Under the pieces are notes generated by a model. That model had not been told where the DNA came from and did not search any database. It saw only the letters and a list, made by a program, of their open reading frames with translations. 64,000 bases of DNA from positions 1 through 64,000 of the forward strand of contig CAMJPC010000005.1 of NCBI GenBank assembly GCA_946407705.1. The letters run 5' to 3'. Numbering within the stretch: the stretch's first letter is position 1; each line of letters starts with the position of its first letter. The translations under genes and the position numbers were made by a program. Origin of the DNA: an uncultured Clostridia bacterium. GTDB taxonomy: Bacteria > Bacillota > Clostridia > Saccharofermentanales > Saccharofermentanaceae. Below are positions 1 through 7,881 of the stretch, piece after piece.

Positions 1-258
1 GCTTTCGTACAGCTTGAGCCCGATCTCGACGCTCTCTGCCACGTTTCCCAGATCTCTTCTGAGAGACTTGACAAGCCCGAGGATGCTCTCCATGTTGGTC
101 AGGAAGTTCAGGCTCAGGTTACTGAGATCGATCCTGAGAAGAGAAGGATCTCCATTTCCATCAAGGCTGTTGCTCCTATCGATCCCGTAAAGAGCGAAGA
201 GGCAGCTGAGGAAGCAGCAGAGGAAGCTTCTTCTGCTGACGAAGGCGAGCAGGCTTAA
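1..258 (+). CDS. S1 RNA-binding domain protein, C-terminal end (partial)
   Basis: The reading frame is open from the first base and ends at a TAA at 256-258, so only the last 85 residues are present. They cover the end of one S1-type OB fold: a His-Val-Ser-Gln-Ile segment, a Val-Gly-Gln-Glu-Val turn and an Asp-Pro-Glu-Lys-Arg-Arg-Ile-Ser-Ile-Ser strand, which is how ribosomal protein S1 repeats end. An acidic Glu/Ala-rich tail of about 25 residues follows. The protein probably binds mRNA at the ribosome (RpsA-like), but the number of S1 repeats, and whether it is fused to another domain such as IspH as in some Clostridia, cannot be seen. A strong terminator follows 22 bases later. Confidence 0.8.
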   Translation, partial: AFVQLEPDLDALCHVSQISSERLDKPEDALHVGQEVQAQVTEIDPEKRRISISIKAVAPIDPVKSEEAAEEAAEEASSADEGEQA

Positions 259-280
259 TAACTGCAAAGTTGATTTATCA

Positions 281-312
281 GGGCTCCGGATGCTTATCCG
301 GGGCCCTTTTTC
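281..312 (+). terminator. Rho-independent terminator after the S1 gene
   Basis: A GC-rich hairpin (GGGCTCCGGA paired with TCCGGGGCCC, short loop) is followed directly by five T residues. It separates the S1-domain gene from the tRNA genes. Confidence 0.85.
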
Positions 313-354
313 ATGTAAATCGGATTACTTGTTCTGCAACTTATCAAATAGTGC

Positions 355-383
355 TTGCATAATCTTGTCCGTTGTAATAAGAT
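355..383 (+). promoter_or_regulatory. Promoter of the tRNA-Pro pair
   Basis: TTGCAT at 355-360 and TAAGAT at 378-383 are separated by 17 bases, matching sigma-70-type hexamers with ideal spacing. The predicted start falls about 20 bases upstream of the first tRNA. Confidence 0.6.
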
Positions 384-409
384 TTATAGGCTCGTAAAAG
401 GAAACCCAT

Positions 410-485
410 CGGGGTGTGGCTCAGGTGGTAGAGTGCTTGCTTCGGGAGCAAGAGGCCGTGGGTTCGAGTCCCGCCACTCCGACCA
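410..485 (+). tRNA. tRNA-Pro (anticodon CGG)
   Basis: A complete 76-nt cloverleaf is visible. The acceptor CGGGGTG pairs with CACTCCG, the D stem is GCTC/GAGT, the anticodon stem CTTGC/GCAAG closes a TTCGGGA loop, the T stem GTGGG/CCCGC closes TTCGAGT, and ACCA is encoded. The loop places CGG at positions 34-36, so it reads CCG proline codons. The C1-G72 pair and A73 are standard proline identity features. Confidence 0.95.
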
Positions 486-515
486 ACGGAATTCTTTCCT
501 TTTACCGACGCATAT

Positions 516-592
516 CGGGGTGTAGCTCAGGTGGCTAGAGTGCTTGCTTAGGGAGCAAGAGGTCGTGGGTTCAAGTCCCGTCACTCCGACCA
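516..592 (+). tRNA. tRNA-Pro (anticodon AGG)
   Basis: This is a 77-nt cloverleaf nearly identical to its upstream neighbour and 30 bases away from it: same acceptor, same anticodon stem, CCA encoded. It has one extra D-loop base, a few changes in the variable and T arms, and anticodon loop TTAGGGA, which puts AGG at positions 34-36 (cognate CCT). An unmodified or inosine-modified A34 outside tRNA-Arg(ACG) is uncommon in bacteria. The pair looks like a tandem duplication with anticodon divergence. Confidence 0.93.
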
Positions 593-625
593 AAGCCTTG
601 CATCGATATGATGCAAGGCTTTTTC
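593..625 (+). terminator. Terminator after the tRNA-Pro pair
   Basis: AAGCCTTGCAT and ATGCAAGGCTT form an 11-bp perfect stem over a short loop and run into TTTT. It ends the tRNA transcript 3' of the second CCA. Confidence 0.88.
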
Positions 626-679
626 ATTGCTATGGATAAAAAAACTGCTCTTATGTTAGAATCTCTCATAGAGGTTTTC

Positions 680-2375
680 ATGAGAGATTCATCTGTATTC
701 AAAAAGCTGTTAAGTCTTGTTCTTATCCTGACTCTCTTTTCGGGTATGGCTATCTGCGTACCCGCTGAGGATGTTTATGCTGATTTTGATGATTCCGCCG
801 TTACGCTTTCCGGTGCTGATTCAATTATCGGCGATGAATTCGTTTTCGGAAACGGCAAATATAAGATCTATACCGGGAATACCGTAGCTTTTATCGGTCT
901 CGTTGATCCGAATACCCTGTCATTTAAAGTTCCCAACGTTGTAAGCTACAGAGACGTCAAGTACAAGGTCGTGTGGATCGCGCAGTCTGCTTTTGAGGGC
1001 AATGAGTCGATCCAGAGCGTTACAATAGGCAATTCGATTGCAAGGATATGCTCAAGAGCTTTTTACGGCTGCAGCAAGCTTAAGACGGTTTCAGGCGGCA
1101 AGGGCGTTGCTTATACGGCAACTGATGCTTTCGATAACTGTCCCGTTCTTAAAAGACCCGGCCGGTATTACAAGAAAACATACAATGTCGGTCTTGCATA
1201 TATCGGTAAGGCATCCAAGCCTTGGCGTAAGACTTCTGCCGGCAAACGGCAAAGGTGAGTACATATGGATCACGGATAATGATCTTAAGGTATTGGGCAA
1301 GACGCGCGAAGCTTTCGGTAATGAAGTCCTTGCGGCATGCAGAAAGATGGCAGGCACCGTTTATACCAATGACATGGACTGCATTTCATACTGCCTCTCT
1401 GCTTATGCAAAGGCATTAGGCGTTGCAACCTCAGTCGGCAAGGGCAAGAGCTTCAGGATCAAGTTCGCAAAGAACTTCAGAAAGAACAGCAAGACCAAGT
1501 ATGCCGTTAACCTTATGAAGAAAAGGAAGGTCATAAACGTCAGCGGCACTTCTATCTCAAGAAACGGAGCAAACTGGTTCCACTGCACGAACTTTTCAGA
1601 GCATCTTATGTCAAAGCCTAACTGCTACGGCGGTGTAAAGGTCTCTAATTATAAGAATCTCGGCGAATGCATGAAGGCACTTAATGCGCAGCCCGGTGAT
1701 ATCGTTCTTTTCGGCGGATATGTATCAACATATCTCTGCAAGAACGGAAAGTATTACAAGACCAACTACGGCGCTCACGGCGGAAAGAAAAAAGTCAACG
1801 GACATTACGTCAGGGGTGAGGGCAATCTCTTTGTCTGGGGTCACGCAGCCGTTTACGCAGGTTATAACTTCACTCATAAAGACAGCAAGGGCAAGATGAG
1901 GAACGGACAATGGTTCTACGAGACTTCCAATAAGACCAAGGCAGGGCTTCACTGGCGTGAACCTTATTACACCGCACAGGGCAATACCAACCAGAGAGTA
2001 ATGGTATTGCATGTCGGAAATCCCAAGGCTTCCGATTCTCAGGCATATACGGATCCCGTACAGAAGGTTCTGGGAAATGATGCCGTTAACGGCTCCAAGT
2101 ATGGCGTTTACAGAAGTGAAGAGGATGCTGCAAGGGATTTCAACCGTCTCTGCACGGTTACATGCGGTGCAGGCGAAGAAGCCGTGCCTGAGATCAATCT
2201 CGGAAGAGCAGCACTCTATGACATAGGTTCAGGCAACAAAGTCAGTGCAAGATTCTACATGAGGCAGCTTTCTGACACCGGAAATGTGATCCCGGACGCG
2301 AAGAACTACATGTTCAGGATGAGGGCACCGAATGCATATGACGTTCCCGTGGGATGGGTCAAACTGTCCTGCTGA
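680..2375 (+). pseudogene. Secreted BspA-like LRR / NlpC-P60-like protein, frameshifted
   Basis: Two overlapping frames read as one protein. The first (680-1258) starts at ATG 680 behind a GAGG site, has a signal peptide (Lys-Lys, Leu/Val-rich core, Ala-Glu-Asp cleavage region) and a BspA-type LRR_5 unit with Ala-Phe-x-Gly/Asn-Cys motifs. The second frame, open to 2375, continues with Asp-Cys-Ile-Ser-Tyr, later Pro-Gly-Asp-Ile-Val-Leu-Phe and Gly-His-Ala-Ala-Val-Tyr, the Cys and His blocks expected of an NlpC/P60-type cysteine peptidase. The break is at 1241-1254, where GGCAAAC is followed by GGCAAAG; deleting either 7-base copy restores one frame of about 562 residues. It may be a true mutation, a phase-variable site or an assembly error. 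The function is inferred to be cell-wall or surface related. Confidence 0.65.
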
Positions 2376-2389
2376 TAATCAGGCAATAA

Positions 2390-2398
2390 TGATATAAT
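2390..2398 (+). promoter_or_regulatory. Extended -10 promoter of the thyA operon
   Basis: TGATATAAT at 2390-2398 is a perfect TGN-TATAAT extended -10. No good -35 hexamer lies 17 bases upstream, which extended -10 promoters tolerate. Transcription would begin about 25 bases before the thyA start. Confidence 0.6.
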
Positions 2399-2428
2399 CG
2401 ATTTATCATTTTCAAAGGCGGTGGGCAT

Positions 2429-3262
2429 ATGAGCCGTGCAGACGACATTTTCGACGAGAACATCAGAACGATCCTTTCTTCAGGTTACACGACCATCAAT
2501 GACAAGGTAAGGCCCCACTGGGCTGATGACGGAGCTCCGGCTTATACATACAAGGCTTTTGCCATAGTAAACCGCTATAACCTTGCTGAAGAGTTCCCTA
2601 TGTTCACGCAGCGCTGGATTAATTTCAAGGCTGCCGTCGATGAGATCCTTTGGATCTGGCAGAAGAAGTCCAACAATGTCCATGATCTCAATTCCCACAT
2701 CTGGGACGCATGGGCTGACGAGACGGGTTCCATCGGCAAGGCTTACGGCTACCAGCTCGGAGTAAAGCACAAGTACAAGGAAGGCGAAATGGACCAGGTT
2801 GACCGCGCCCTTTTCGATCTGAAGAACAATCCTTCAAGCCGAAGGATAATGACGAATATCTATGTTCATCAGGATCTTCACGAGATGAACCTTTATCCTT
2901 GCGCTTATTCAATGACATTCAACGTCACGGGCAATAAGCTTAACGCCATACTGAACCAGAGAAGTAACGACATGCTCGTTGCGAATGCCTGGAACGTTTG
3001 CCAGTACGCTGTTCTCGTACATCTTTTCGCAAGATGCTCAGGCCTTGATGTTGGAGAATTCGTACATGTCATCGCTGACGCACACATCTATGACAGACAT
3101 GTCGATATCGTAAAGGAGCTTATCGAGCGTCCGAAGTATGCTGCTCCCAAGCTCGTGCTTACGGAAGGAATCACTGACTTCTATAAGTTCACTATCGATG
3201 ACATCAATCTCGAGGGTTACGAATACGGACCCAAGATCAAGGGTATACCCGTTGCTGTCTGA
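2429..3262 (+). CDS. thyA: Thymidylate synthase
   Basis: The enzyme methylates dUMP to dTMP using 5,10-methylene-tetrahydrofolate and leaves dihydrofolate. The 277-residue protein has the catalytic Cys158 in a Leu-Tyr-Pro-Cys-Ala-Tyr-Ser context, the Arg-Arg-Ile phosphate-binding segment upstream, Asn/Asp residues of the dUMP site (Leu-Asn-Gln-Arg-Ser-Asn-Asp) and His219-Ile-Tyr221 near the C-terminus. Length is close to the family norm. ATG 2429 follows a GGCGGTGGG purine-rich site. The C-terminal Ala-Val end is intact. It is followed 9 bases later by a histidine phosphatase and then by folA, whose product regenerates tetrahydrofolate from the dihydrofolate made here, so the three genes probably form one dTMP operon. 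Confidence 0.93.
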   Translation: MSRADDIFDENIRTILSSGYTTINDKVRPHWADDGAPAYTYKAFAIVNRYNLAEEFPMFTQRWINFKAAVDEILWIWQKKSNNVHDLNSHIWDAWADETGSIGKAYGYQLGVKHKYKEGEMDQVDRALFDLKNNPSSRRIMTNIYVHQDLHEMNLYPCAYSMTFNVTGNKLNAILNQRSNDMLVANAWNVCQYAVLVHLFARCSGLDVGEFVHVIADAHIYDRHVDIVKELIERPKYAAPKLVLTEGITDFYKFTIDDINLEGYEYGPKIKGIPVAV

Positions 3263-3271
3263 GGCTTTCAG

Positions 3272-3985
3272 ATGAAGCTGATATTCATAAGGCACGCAGA
3301 ACCGGATTACACGATAGATTCTCTCACCGAAAAGGGTTGGCGCGAAGCTGAGATACTCTCTAAGCGGGTTTCAAAGTGGAACATAAAAGATATCTACTGT
3401 TCCCCCTTGGGCAGGGCGAAGGATACTGCTTCCTTCACCTTAAAGGCATTGGGACGTGAAGCTGTTATCCATGACTGGCTTCAGGAATTCTATTATCTGG
3501 TAAAAGATGAACAGACGGGCGAGAATACGATAGCATGGGATTTCATGCCCGAGTATTTCGTTGCCAATACCGATCTTCATGACAAGGACGAATGGTACAA
3601 CACCAAGATAATGAAGAGCGGCGAGATAGCAGGACATTATTCGGCAGTAGTCAAAGCGTTTGACGAGCTCCTCGAGCAGCACGGATACAGAAGAAGGGAA
3701 GACGGTGTTTATGAAGTCGTTGAACATAACGATGACGTCCTCGTGTTCTTCTGCCACTTCGGCATTACTTCGCTTCTTACGGGATATCTTACCGGCATTG
3801 CTCCGCCGGTCCTCTGGCAGGGATTCTTTATGGCTCCGACTTCAGTTACAATATTGGGTAGTGAGGAACGGATACCCGGTGAAGCAGCTTTCAGAGTGCA
3901 GGTTTTCGGGGATGCAAGTCATCTGACTGAGGCGGGAGAGCCGCTTTCGGCATCAGGATATTTCACGGATATGTTCGGAGGTTAA
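3272..3985 (+). CDS. Histidine phosphatase superfamily protein (phosphoglycerate mutase-like)
   Basis: The 237-residue protein begins with the Phe-Ile-Arg-His-Ala-Glu-Pro motif whose His forms the phosphohistidine intermediate. It then has Ser-Pro-Leu-Gly-Arg-Ala (second Arg) and a late Phe-Cys-His-Phe-Gly with the second catalytic His, so it should be an active cytosolic phosphatase or mutase. The substrate cannot be read from the sequence. It sits 9 bases after thyA and 4 before folA, inside a folate/thymidylate operon, which suggests a nucleotide or pterin phosphate, but histidine phosphatases are promiscuous and this is inference. An insertion between the Arg motif and the second His (about residues 80-150) makes it longer than CobC-type members. 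Confidence 0.85.
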   Translation: MKLIFIRHAEPDYTIDSLTEKGWREAEILSKRVSKWNIKDIYCSPLGRAKDTASFTLKALGREAVIHDWLQEFYYLVKDEQTGENTIAWDFMPEYFVANTDLHDKDEWYNTKIMKSGEIAGHYSAVVKAFDELLEQHGYRRREDGVYEVVEHNDDVLVFFCHFGITSLLTGYLTGIAPPVLWQGFFMAPTSVTILGSEERIPGEAAFRVQVFGDASHLTEAGEPLSASGYFTDMFGG

Positions 3986-3989
3986 TGCT

Positions 3990-4481
3990 ATGATCGCAAT
4001 CGCAGCAGTTGATAAGAATTGGGCAATCGGAAACAAGGGCCGCCTCCTGATCTCGCTTCCCGAAGATCAGAAGGGCGTTTTCAGAAAATATACTGCCGGT
4101 CATACGGTCGTATTCGGCAGAAAGACTCTTGAGACATTCCCCGGACAGAAGCTTCTGCCGAACAGAGTTAATGTCATCCTGTCCAGAAACTTCGATTTCC
4201 AGAAGGAAGGCGCCGTGATCCTTCATTCCGTGGATGAACTTGAGGATTTTCTTGATCTTACTGCAGATGAGGTTTATCTCATCGGCGGCGCTTCAATGTA
4301 CAATTCGCTCATCGGAATCTGCGACAAGGCCATAATTACAAGCATCAGAGCGGAGTATGAAGCAGATTGCCACTTCCCGAATCTTGACGAGGATCCTGCC
4401 TGGGAACTTGAATACGAGGAAGATCCCGTAATGAGCGAGAAGGGCGTTGAATTCACCGTACGCCATTACAAGAGAAAGTAA
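3990..4481 (+). CDS. folA: Dihydrofolate reductase
   Basis: This NADPH-dependent enzyme reduces dihydrofolate to tetrahydrofolate. The 163 residues show the typical order: Ile-Ala-Ala-Val-Asp-Lys-Asn-Trp-Ala-Ile-Gly-Asn-Lys-Gly near the N-terminus, Leu-Pro-Glu-Asp (acidic active-site residue), Val-Phe-Gly-Arg-Lys-Thr for the cofactor, and Ile-Gly-Gly-Ala-Ser-Met-Tyr in the second half. Length is normal for the chromosomal bacterial type. Linked with thyA, it recycles the dihydrofolate that ThyA releases. A terminator follows. Confidence 0.93.
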   Translation: MIAIAAVDKNWAIGNKGRLLISLPEDQKGVFRKYTAGHTVVFGRKTLETFPGQKLLPNRVNVILSRNFDFQKEGAVILHSVDELEDFLDLTADEVYLIGGASMYNSLIGICDKAIITSIRAEYEADCHFPNLDEDPAWELEYEEDPVMSEKGVEFTVRHYKRK

Positions 4482-4506
4482 CTTTCGCATATATATAATA
4501 AATTTT

Positions 4507-4540
4507 AAAATAGCCCTTGCTTTGACAGGGGCTATTTGTT
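4507..4540 (+). terminator. Terminator after folA
   Basis: AAATAGCCC and GGGGCTATTT form a stem of about nine pairs followed by TTTGTT. It ends the thyA-folA operon. The rpsB promoter overlaps its 3' half. Confidence 0.75.
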
Positions 4541-4545
4541 AGAAT
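4517..4545 (+). promoter_or_regulatory. Probable rpsB promoter
   Basis: TTGCTT at 4517-4522 and TAGAAT at 4540-4545 are 17 bases apart. A perfect TTGACA at 4522-4527 lies too close (12 bases) to the same -10 to act as its -35. The transcript would carry an approximately 85-base leader. Confidence 0.5.
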
Positions 4546-4563
4546 ACTCGGGCATAAAAATCA

Positions 4564-4611
4564 CGCATACGTTCCTTTTGTGGGCAAAGCCTTAATATCA
4601 TTGCGTATGCG
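4564..4611 (+). promoter_or_regulatory. rpsB leader hairpin, possible autoregulatory element
   Basis: CGCATACG (4564-4571) and CGTATGCG (4604-4611) are perfect 8-base complements enclosing a 32-base loop that contains TTTTGTGGGCAAAGCC. The stem ends 10 bases before the AGGAGG of rpsB. Ribosomal protein leaders often bind their own product; that role is inferred here, not shown. Confidence 0.45.
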
Positions 4612-4636
4612 GAAGTAAAAACAGGAGGATTATTTT

Positions 4637-5446
4637 ATGCCGGTAATTTTAATGAAGCAGCTGCTTGAAGCAGGCGTTCACTTTGGTCACCAGACACGTC
4701 GCTGGAACCCTAAGATGTCTGAGTACATCTTCACAGAGCGCAACTCCATCCACATCATCGATCTGCAGAAGACAGTCAAGAAGGTTGACGACGCTTATGC
4801 TGCAATGAGAGAGCTCGCTGAGAAGGGTGATATCCTTTTCGTAGGTACGAAGAAGCAGGCTCAGGATTCCATCAAGGAAGAAGCTCAGCGTTGCGGTCAG
4901 TTCTATGTTAACTACAGATGGCTCGGCGGTACTCTCACAAACTTCGTAACGATCAAGAAGAGAGTTGCACGTCTCGAGGAGCTCCGCAGAATGGAGCAGG
5001 ATGGTTCTTTCGACATCCGCACAAAGAAGGAAGTTGCTAAGCTTAAGCTCGAGATGACAAAGCTCGACCTTAACCTCGGCGGTATCGTTGGCATGAACAA
5101 GCTCCCTGCAGCACTCTTCATCGTTGACACAAAGAAGGAGCACAATGCTGTAGCAGAGGCTAGAAGACTTGGTATCCCGATCATTGCAATCGTTGATACA
5201 AACTGCGATCCTGACGAAGTTGATTACGTTATCCCCGGTAACGATGACGCTATCCGTGCAGTTAAGCTCATCACAGCTAAGATGGCTGACGCTGTTATCG
5301 AGGCTCATCAGGGTGAGGACGCTACTTCTGAGGGCATGAACGTTGATAACGCTCAGGCTGCTGCTGAGACAGCTGAAGTTGCTGAAGAGCAGGCTGCAGA
5401 AGAAGCAGGCGAGAAGAGCATGGAAGAAATCGCTTCCGAGTCATAA
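4637..5446 (+). CDS. rpsB: 30S ribosomal protein S2
   Basis: S2 binds the head of the small subunit late in assembly and helps recruit S1. The 269-residue protein has the family N-terminus ([14 protein letters not shown]), [20 protein letters not shown] and Asp-Thr-Asn-Cys-Asp-Pro. A good AGGAGG lies nine bases upstream of ATG 4637. The last 40 or so residues are an Ala/Glu-rich acidic tail beyond the usual fold. tsf follows 21 bases later, the standard rpsB-tsf pair. Confidence 0.97.
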   Translation: MPVILMKQLLEAGVHFGHQTRRWNPKMSEYIFTERNSIHIIDLQKTVKKVDDAYAAMRELAEKGDILFVGTKKQAQDSIKEEAQRCGQFYVNYRWLGGTLTNFVTIKKRVARLEELRRMEQDGSFDIRTKKEVAKLKLEMTKLDLNLGGIVGMNKLPAALFIVDTKKEHNAVAEARRLGIPIIAIVDTNCDPDEVDYVIPGNDDAIRAVKLITAKMADAVIEAHQGEDATSEGMNVDNAQAAAETAEVAEEQAAEEAGEKSMEEIASES

Positions 5447-5467
5447 TTCATAGAAGGAGATATACAC

Positions 5468-6406
5468 ATGGCTATTAGTGCACAACAGGTTAAAGAACTT
5501 CGTGATCTGACAGATTGCGGCATTATGGACTGCAAGAAGGCTCTTATCGAGTGCGACGGCGACATCGAGAAGGCTAAGGGCTGGCTCCGTGAAAAGGGTA
5601 TGGCAAAGGCTGAGAAGAAGTCTTCCAGAGTTGCTGCTGAGGGTGCAGTTATCGCTAAGATCGCTGACGATCAGAAGAGCGGTGTTCTCGTTGAGATCAA
5701 CGTTGAGACAGACTTCGCTGCAAACACAGACAACTTCAAGGGTTTCTGTGATACAGTAGTTTCTCACATCATCGAGAAGAAGCCTGCTTCTGTTGAGGAG
5801 CTTATGGCTCAGCCTCTTGCAAGTGATCCTTCAAAGACAGTTGAGCTCTTCCAGAAGGAAGCTATCGCAAACATCGGTGAGAATACTTCCATCAGAAGAT
5901 TCGAGATTTTCGAGAATACAGGCCTCGGCGCTGTTACTGCTTACATCCACATGGGCGGTAAGGTCGGCGTTTTCTCCGAGATCTGCGTAGGTGATGATTC
6001 CGTTATCACAAAGCCTGAGTTTGCTGATTTCGCTAAGAACATCAACATGCAGATCGCAGCTTCCAGACCCGGATGGGTCAACGAGGCTGACGTTCCTCAG
6101 GCAGAGCTCGACAGAGAGACAGAGATCCTTAAGAACAAGGCTCTCGAAGAGGGCAAGCCTGAGAAGATCGTCATGGAGAGGATCATCCCCGGCCAGATCA
6201 AGAACTTCTACAAGATGAACTGCCTTGTTGACCAGGAGTACATCAAGGACGAGGATCTTACTGTTAAGCAGTACATCGACAAGACAGCTAAGGAACTCGG
6301 CACAGAGCTCGCAGTTGTCCGTTTCACACGTTTCACTCTCGGTGAGGGTATTGAGAAGAAGCAGGACGATTTCGCTGAGGAAGTTAGAAAGCAGGCTGGC
6401 CTGTAA
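5468..6406 (+). CDS. tsf: Translation elongation factor Ts
   Basis: EF-Ts exchanges GDP for GTP on EF-Tu. The 312-residue protein starts with the UBA-like N-terminal domain (Leu-Arg-Asp-Leu-Thr-Asp-Cys-Gly-Ile-Met-Asp-Cys-Lys-Lys-Ala-Leu), with Asp-Cys where most have Gly-Ala. Then comes Asn-Val-Glu-Thr-Asp-Phe-Ala-Ala-Asn, which contains the Thr-Asp-Phe-Val/Ala-like EF-Tu contact, and dimerisation domains with Met-Glu-Arg-Ile-Ile-Pro-Gly-Gln. ATG 5468 follows AAGGAGATATACAC. A terminator downstream closes the rpsB-tsf unit. Confidence 0.97.
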   Translation: MAISAQQVKELRDLTDCGIMDCKKALIECDGDIEKAKGWLREKGMAKAEKKSSRVAAEGAVIAKIADDQKSGVLVEINVETDFAANTDNFKGFCDTVVSHIIEKKPASVEELMAQPLASDPSKTVELFQKEAIANIGENTSIRRFEIFENTGLGAVTAYIHMGGKVGVFSEICVGDDSVITKPEFADFAKNINMQIAASRPGWVNEADVPQAELDRETEILKNKALEEGKPEKIVMERIIPGQIKNFYKMNCLVDQEYIKDEDLTVKQYIDKTAKELGTELAVVRFTRFTLGEGIEKKQDDFAEEVRKQAGL

Positions 6407-6430
6407 TTCTTAACCAATAAAGAATTGTCC

Positions 6431-6462
6431 AAGGACCGTGCAGAAATGCGCGGTCCTTTTTT
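6431..6462 (+). terminator. Terminator after tsf
   Basis: AAGGACCG and CGGTCCTT pair across a GCGC-containing apex and run into a T6 tract. It ends the rpsB-tsf transcript. Confidence 0.85.
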
Positions 6463-6494
6463 ATGCCGTTCTTTATTAAAAGAATAAAAAGGAC

Positions 6495-6523
6495 TTCAAC
6501 ATTCATTCCAATACTGTTAAAAT
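6495..6523 (+). promoter_or_regulatory. Promoter of the pyrH-frr-uppS operon
   Basis: TTCAAC at 6495-6500 and TAAAAT at 6518-6523 are 17 bases apart and 34 bases before the pyrH start. This makes pyrH the first gene of a new long transcription unit that probably runs into polC and priA. Confidence 0.55.
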
Positions 6524-6556
6524 TTAATGAAACAAAAGATGGGAGTATCAGAGTAA

Positions 6557-7264
6557 ATGAGCGAGAAGAAATATAACCGCGTGCTTCTTAAGATTTCCGG
6601 TGAAGCGCTGGCAGGTGAAGCAAAACTCGGCATCAATGACGATGTCTTAAAAGAGATTTCCAAGAACATCAAAGCTGTTGCAGATCTGGGTGTTCAGGTT
6701 GCGATCGTTGTAGGCGGAGGCAACTTCTGGAGAGGAAGATCTTCCGAGAAGATGGACAGAGTTACGGCTGACCACATGGGAATGCTCGCAACTCTCATGA
6801 ATTCTCTTGCGCTCTCAGATGCTCTTGAACAGCAGGGCGCCGTAACAAGAGTCCTTTCCGCGATCGAAGTCAGGCAGATGGCTGAGCCTTATATCAGGAA
6901 GAGAGCCGTAAGACACCTTGAAAAGGGAAGGATCGTTATTTTCGCTTGCGGAACAGGTAACCCTTATTTCTCAACAGATACCGGTGCTGCGCTCCGCGCT
7001 ACCGAGATAGGCGCAGATATCTTCCTCAAGGCCACGATGGTCGACGGCGTTTATGATAAGGATCCCCATCTTTATCCCGATGCCAAGAAGTATGACAAAG
7101 TTTCTCACGATGAGGTCCTCAGACTTAACCTCAAGGTTATGGACGCTACCGCTGCTGCTCTCTGCAGAGACAATCACACCAAGATCCTTGTATTCTCCAT
7201 GCAGGATCCTTCCAACATCGTAAGGATCGCAAAGGGCGAGGAACTCGGAACTATCGTTGAATAA
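6557..7264 (+). CDS. pyrH: UMP kinase
   Basis: PyrH phosphorylates UMP to UDP with ATP for pyrimidine nucleotide synthesis. The 235-residue amino-acid-kinase fold shows [11 protein letters not shown] at the N-terminus, Gly-Gly-Gly-Asn-Phe-Trp-Arg-Gly for UMP, [10 protein letters not shown], and Val-Asp-Gly-Val-Tyr-Asp-Lys-Asp-Pro for ATP. Length is normal. The frr gene follows after 41 bases, the usual arrangement with the translation operon. Confidence 0.96.
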   Translation: MSEKKYNRVLLKISGEALAGEAKLGINDDVLKEISKNIKAVADLGVQVAIVVGGGNFWRGRSSEKMDRVTADHMGMLATLMNSLALSDALEQQGAVTRVLSAIEVRQMAEPYIRKRAVRHLEKGRIVIFACGTGNPYFSTDTGAALRATEIGADIFLKATMVDGVYDKDPHLYPDAKKYDKVSHDEVLRLNLKVMDATAAALCRDNHTKILVFSMQDPSNIVRIAKGEELGTIVE

Positions 7265-7305
7265 AAAAGATTATAAGAATATTCAGGTAAAGGAGATGAA
7301 AAGCT

Positions 7306-7878
7306 ATGGCAATGATCGAAATCACTAAAAAGGATTATGATGACGTTGAAGCAAAGATGAGGAAGAACATCGATAACCTTCAGGAGAATCTCAATACTAT
7401 TCGTGCCGGCCGTGCTAATCCGCATGTCCTCGACAAGATCCTCGTAGATTATTACGGTTCTCCTTCTCCGCTTAACGCTGTAGCAAACATCCAGGTCCCT
7501 GAGGCAAGAATGATCACGCTTCAGCCTTGGGAACCCAAGATGCTCAAGGAGATCGAGCGTGCCATCCAGGCTTCCGATCTCGGCATTAATCCTACCAACG
7601 ACGGTAAGATCATCAGACTCGTTTTCCCTATGCTTACTGAGGAGCGCCGTAAGGAGCTTGTTAAGCAGGTTAAGGTTTACGGTGACGAGACAAAGGTCGT
7701 AATCCGCAATACGCGTCGCGATTTCATCGACAAGATGCGTGCTGCAAACAAGAAGAAGGAACTTACCGACGATTCCCTCAAGGAATACGAGGAAAAGGTC
7801 CAGAAGATCACAGATAAGTTCACTGCTGAAGTTGATACCGTCTGCGAAAAGAAAAATAAGGAACTGATGGAAATCTGA
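7306..7878 (+). CDS. frr: Ribosome recycling factor
   Basis: RRF acts with EF-G to split post-termination ribosomes. The 190-residue protein has Arg-Ala-Gly-Arg-Ala-Asn-Pro near residue 35, the Tyr-Tyr-Gly-Ser-Pro-Ser-Pro-Leu segment, the Gln-Pro-Trp strand of domain II and the Arg-Asn-Thr-Arg-Arg-Asp helix. AAAGGAG lies upstream of ATG 7306. uppS begins three bases after the stop, so translation is probably coupled. Confidence 0.96.
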   Translation: MAMIEITKKDYDDVEAKMRKNIDNLQENLNTIRAGRANPHVLDKILVDYYGSPSPLNAVANIQVPEARMITLQPWEPKMLKEIERAIQASDLGINPTNDGKIIRLVFPMLTEERRKELVKQVKVYGDETKVVIRNTRRDFIDKMRAANKKKELTDDSLKEYEEKVQKITDKFTAEVDTVCEKKNKELMEI

Positions 7879-7881
7879 TCA

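Noticed and set aside
384..593. A 69-codon open frame on the - strand across the two tRNA genes
   Set aside because: It is antisense to both tRNA-Pro genes and repeats the same peptide twice; this is a well-known spurious translation of tRNA complements.
4649..5308. A 219-codon - strand open frame opposite rpsB
   Set aside because: It is the shadow of a highly biased ribosomal gene; its Leu/Ser/Cys-rich product matches no fold.
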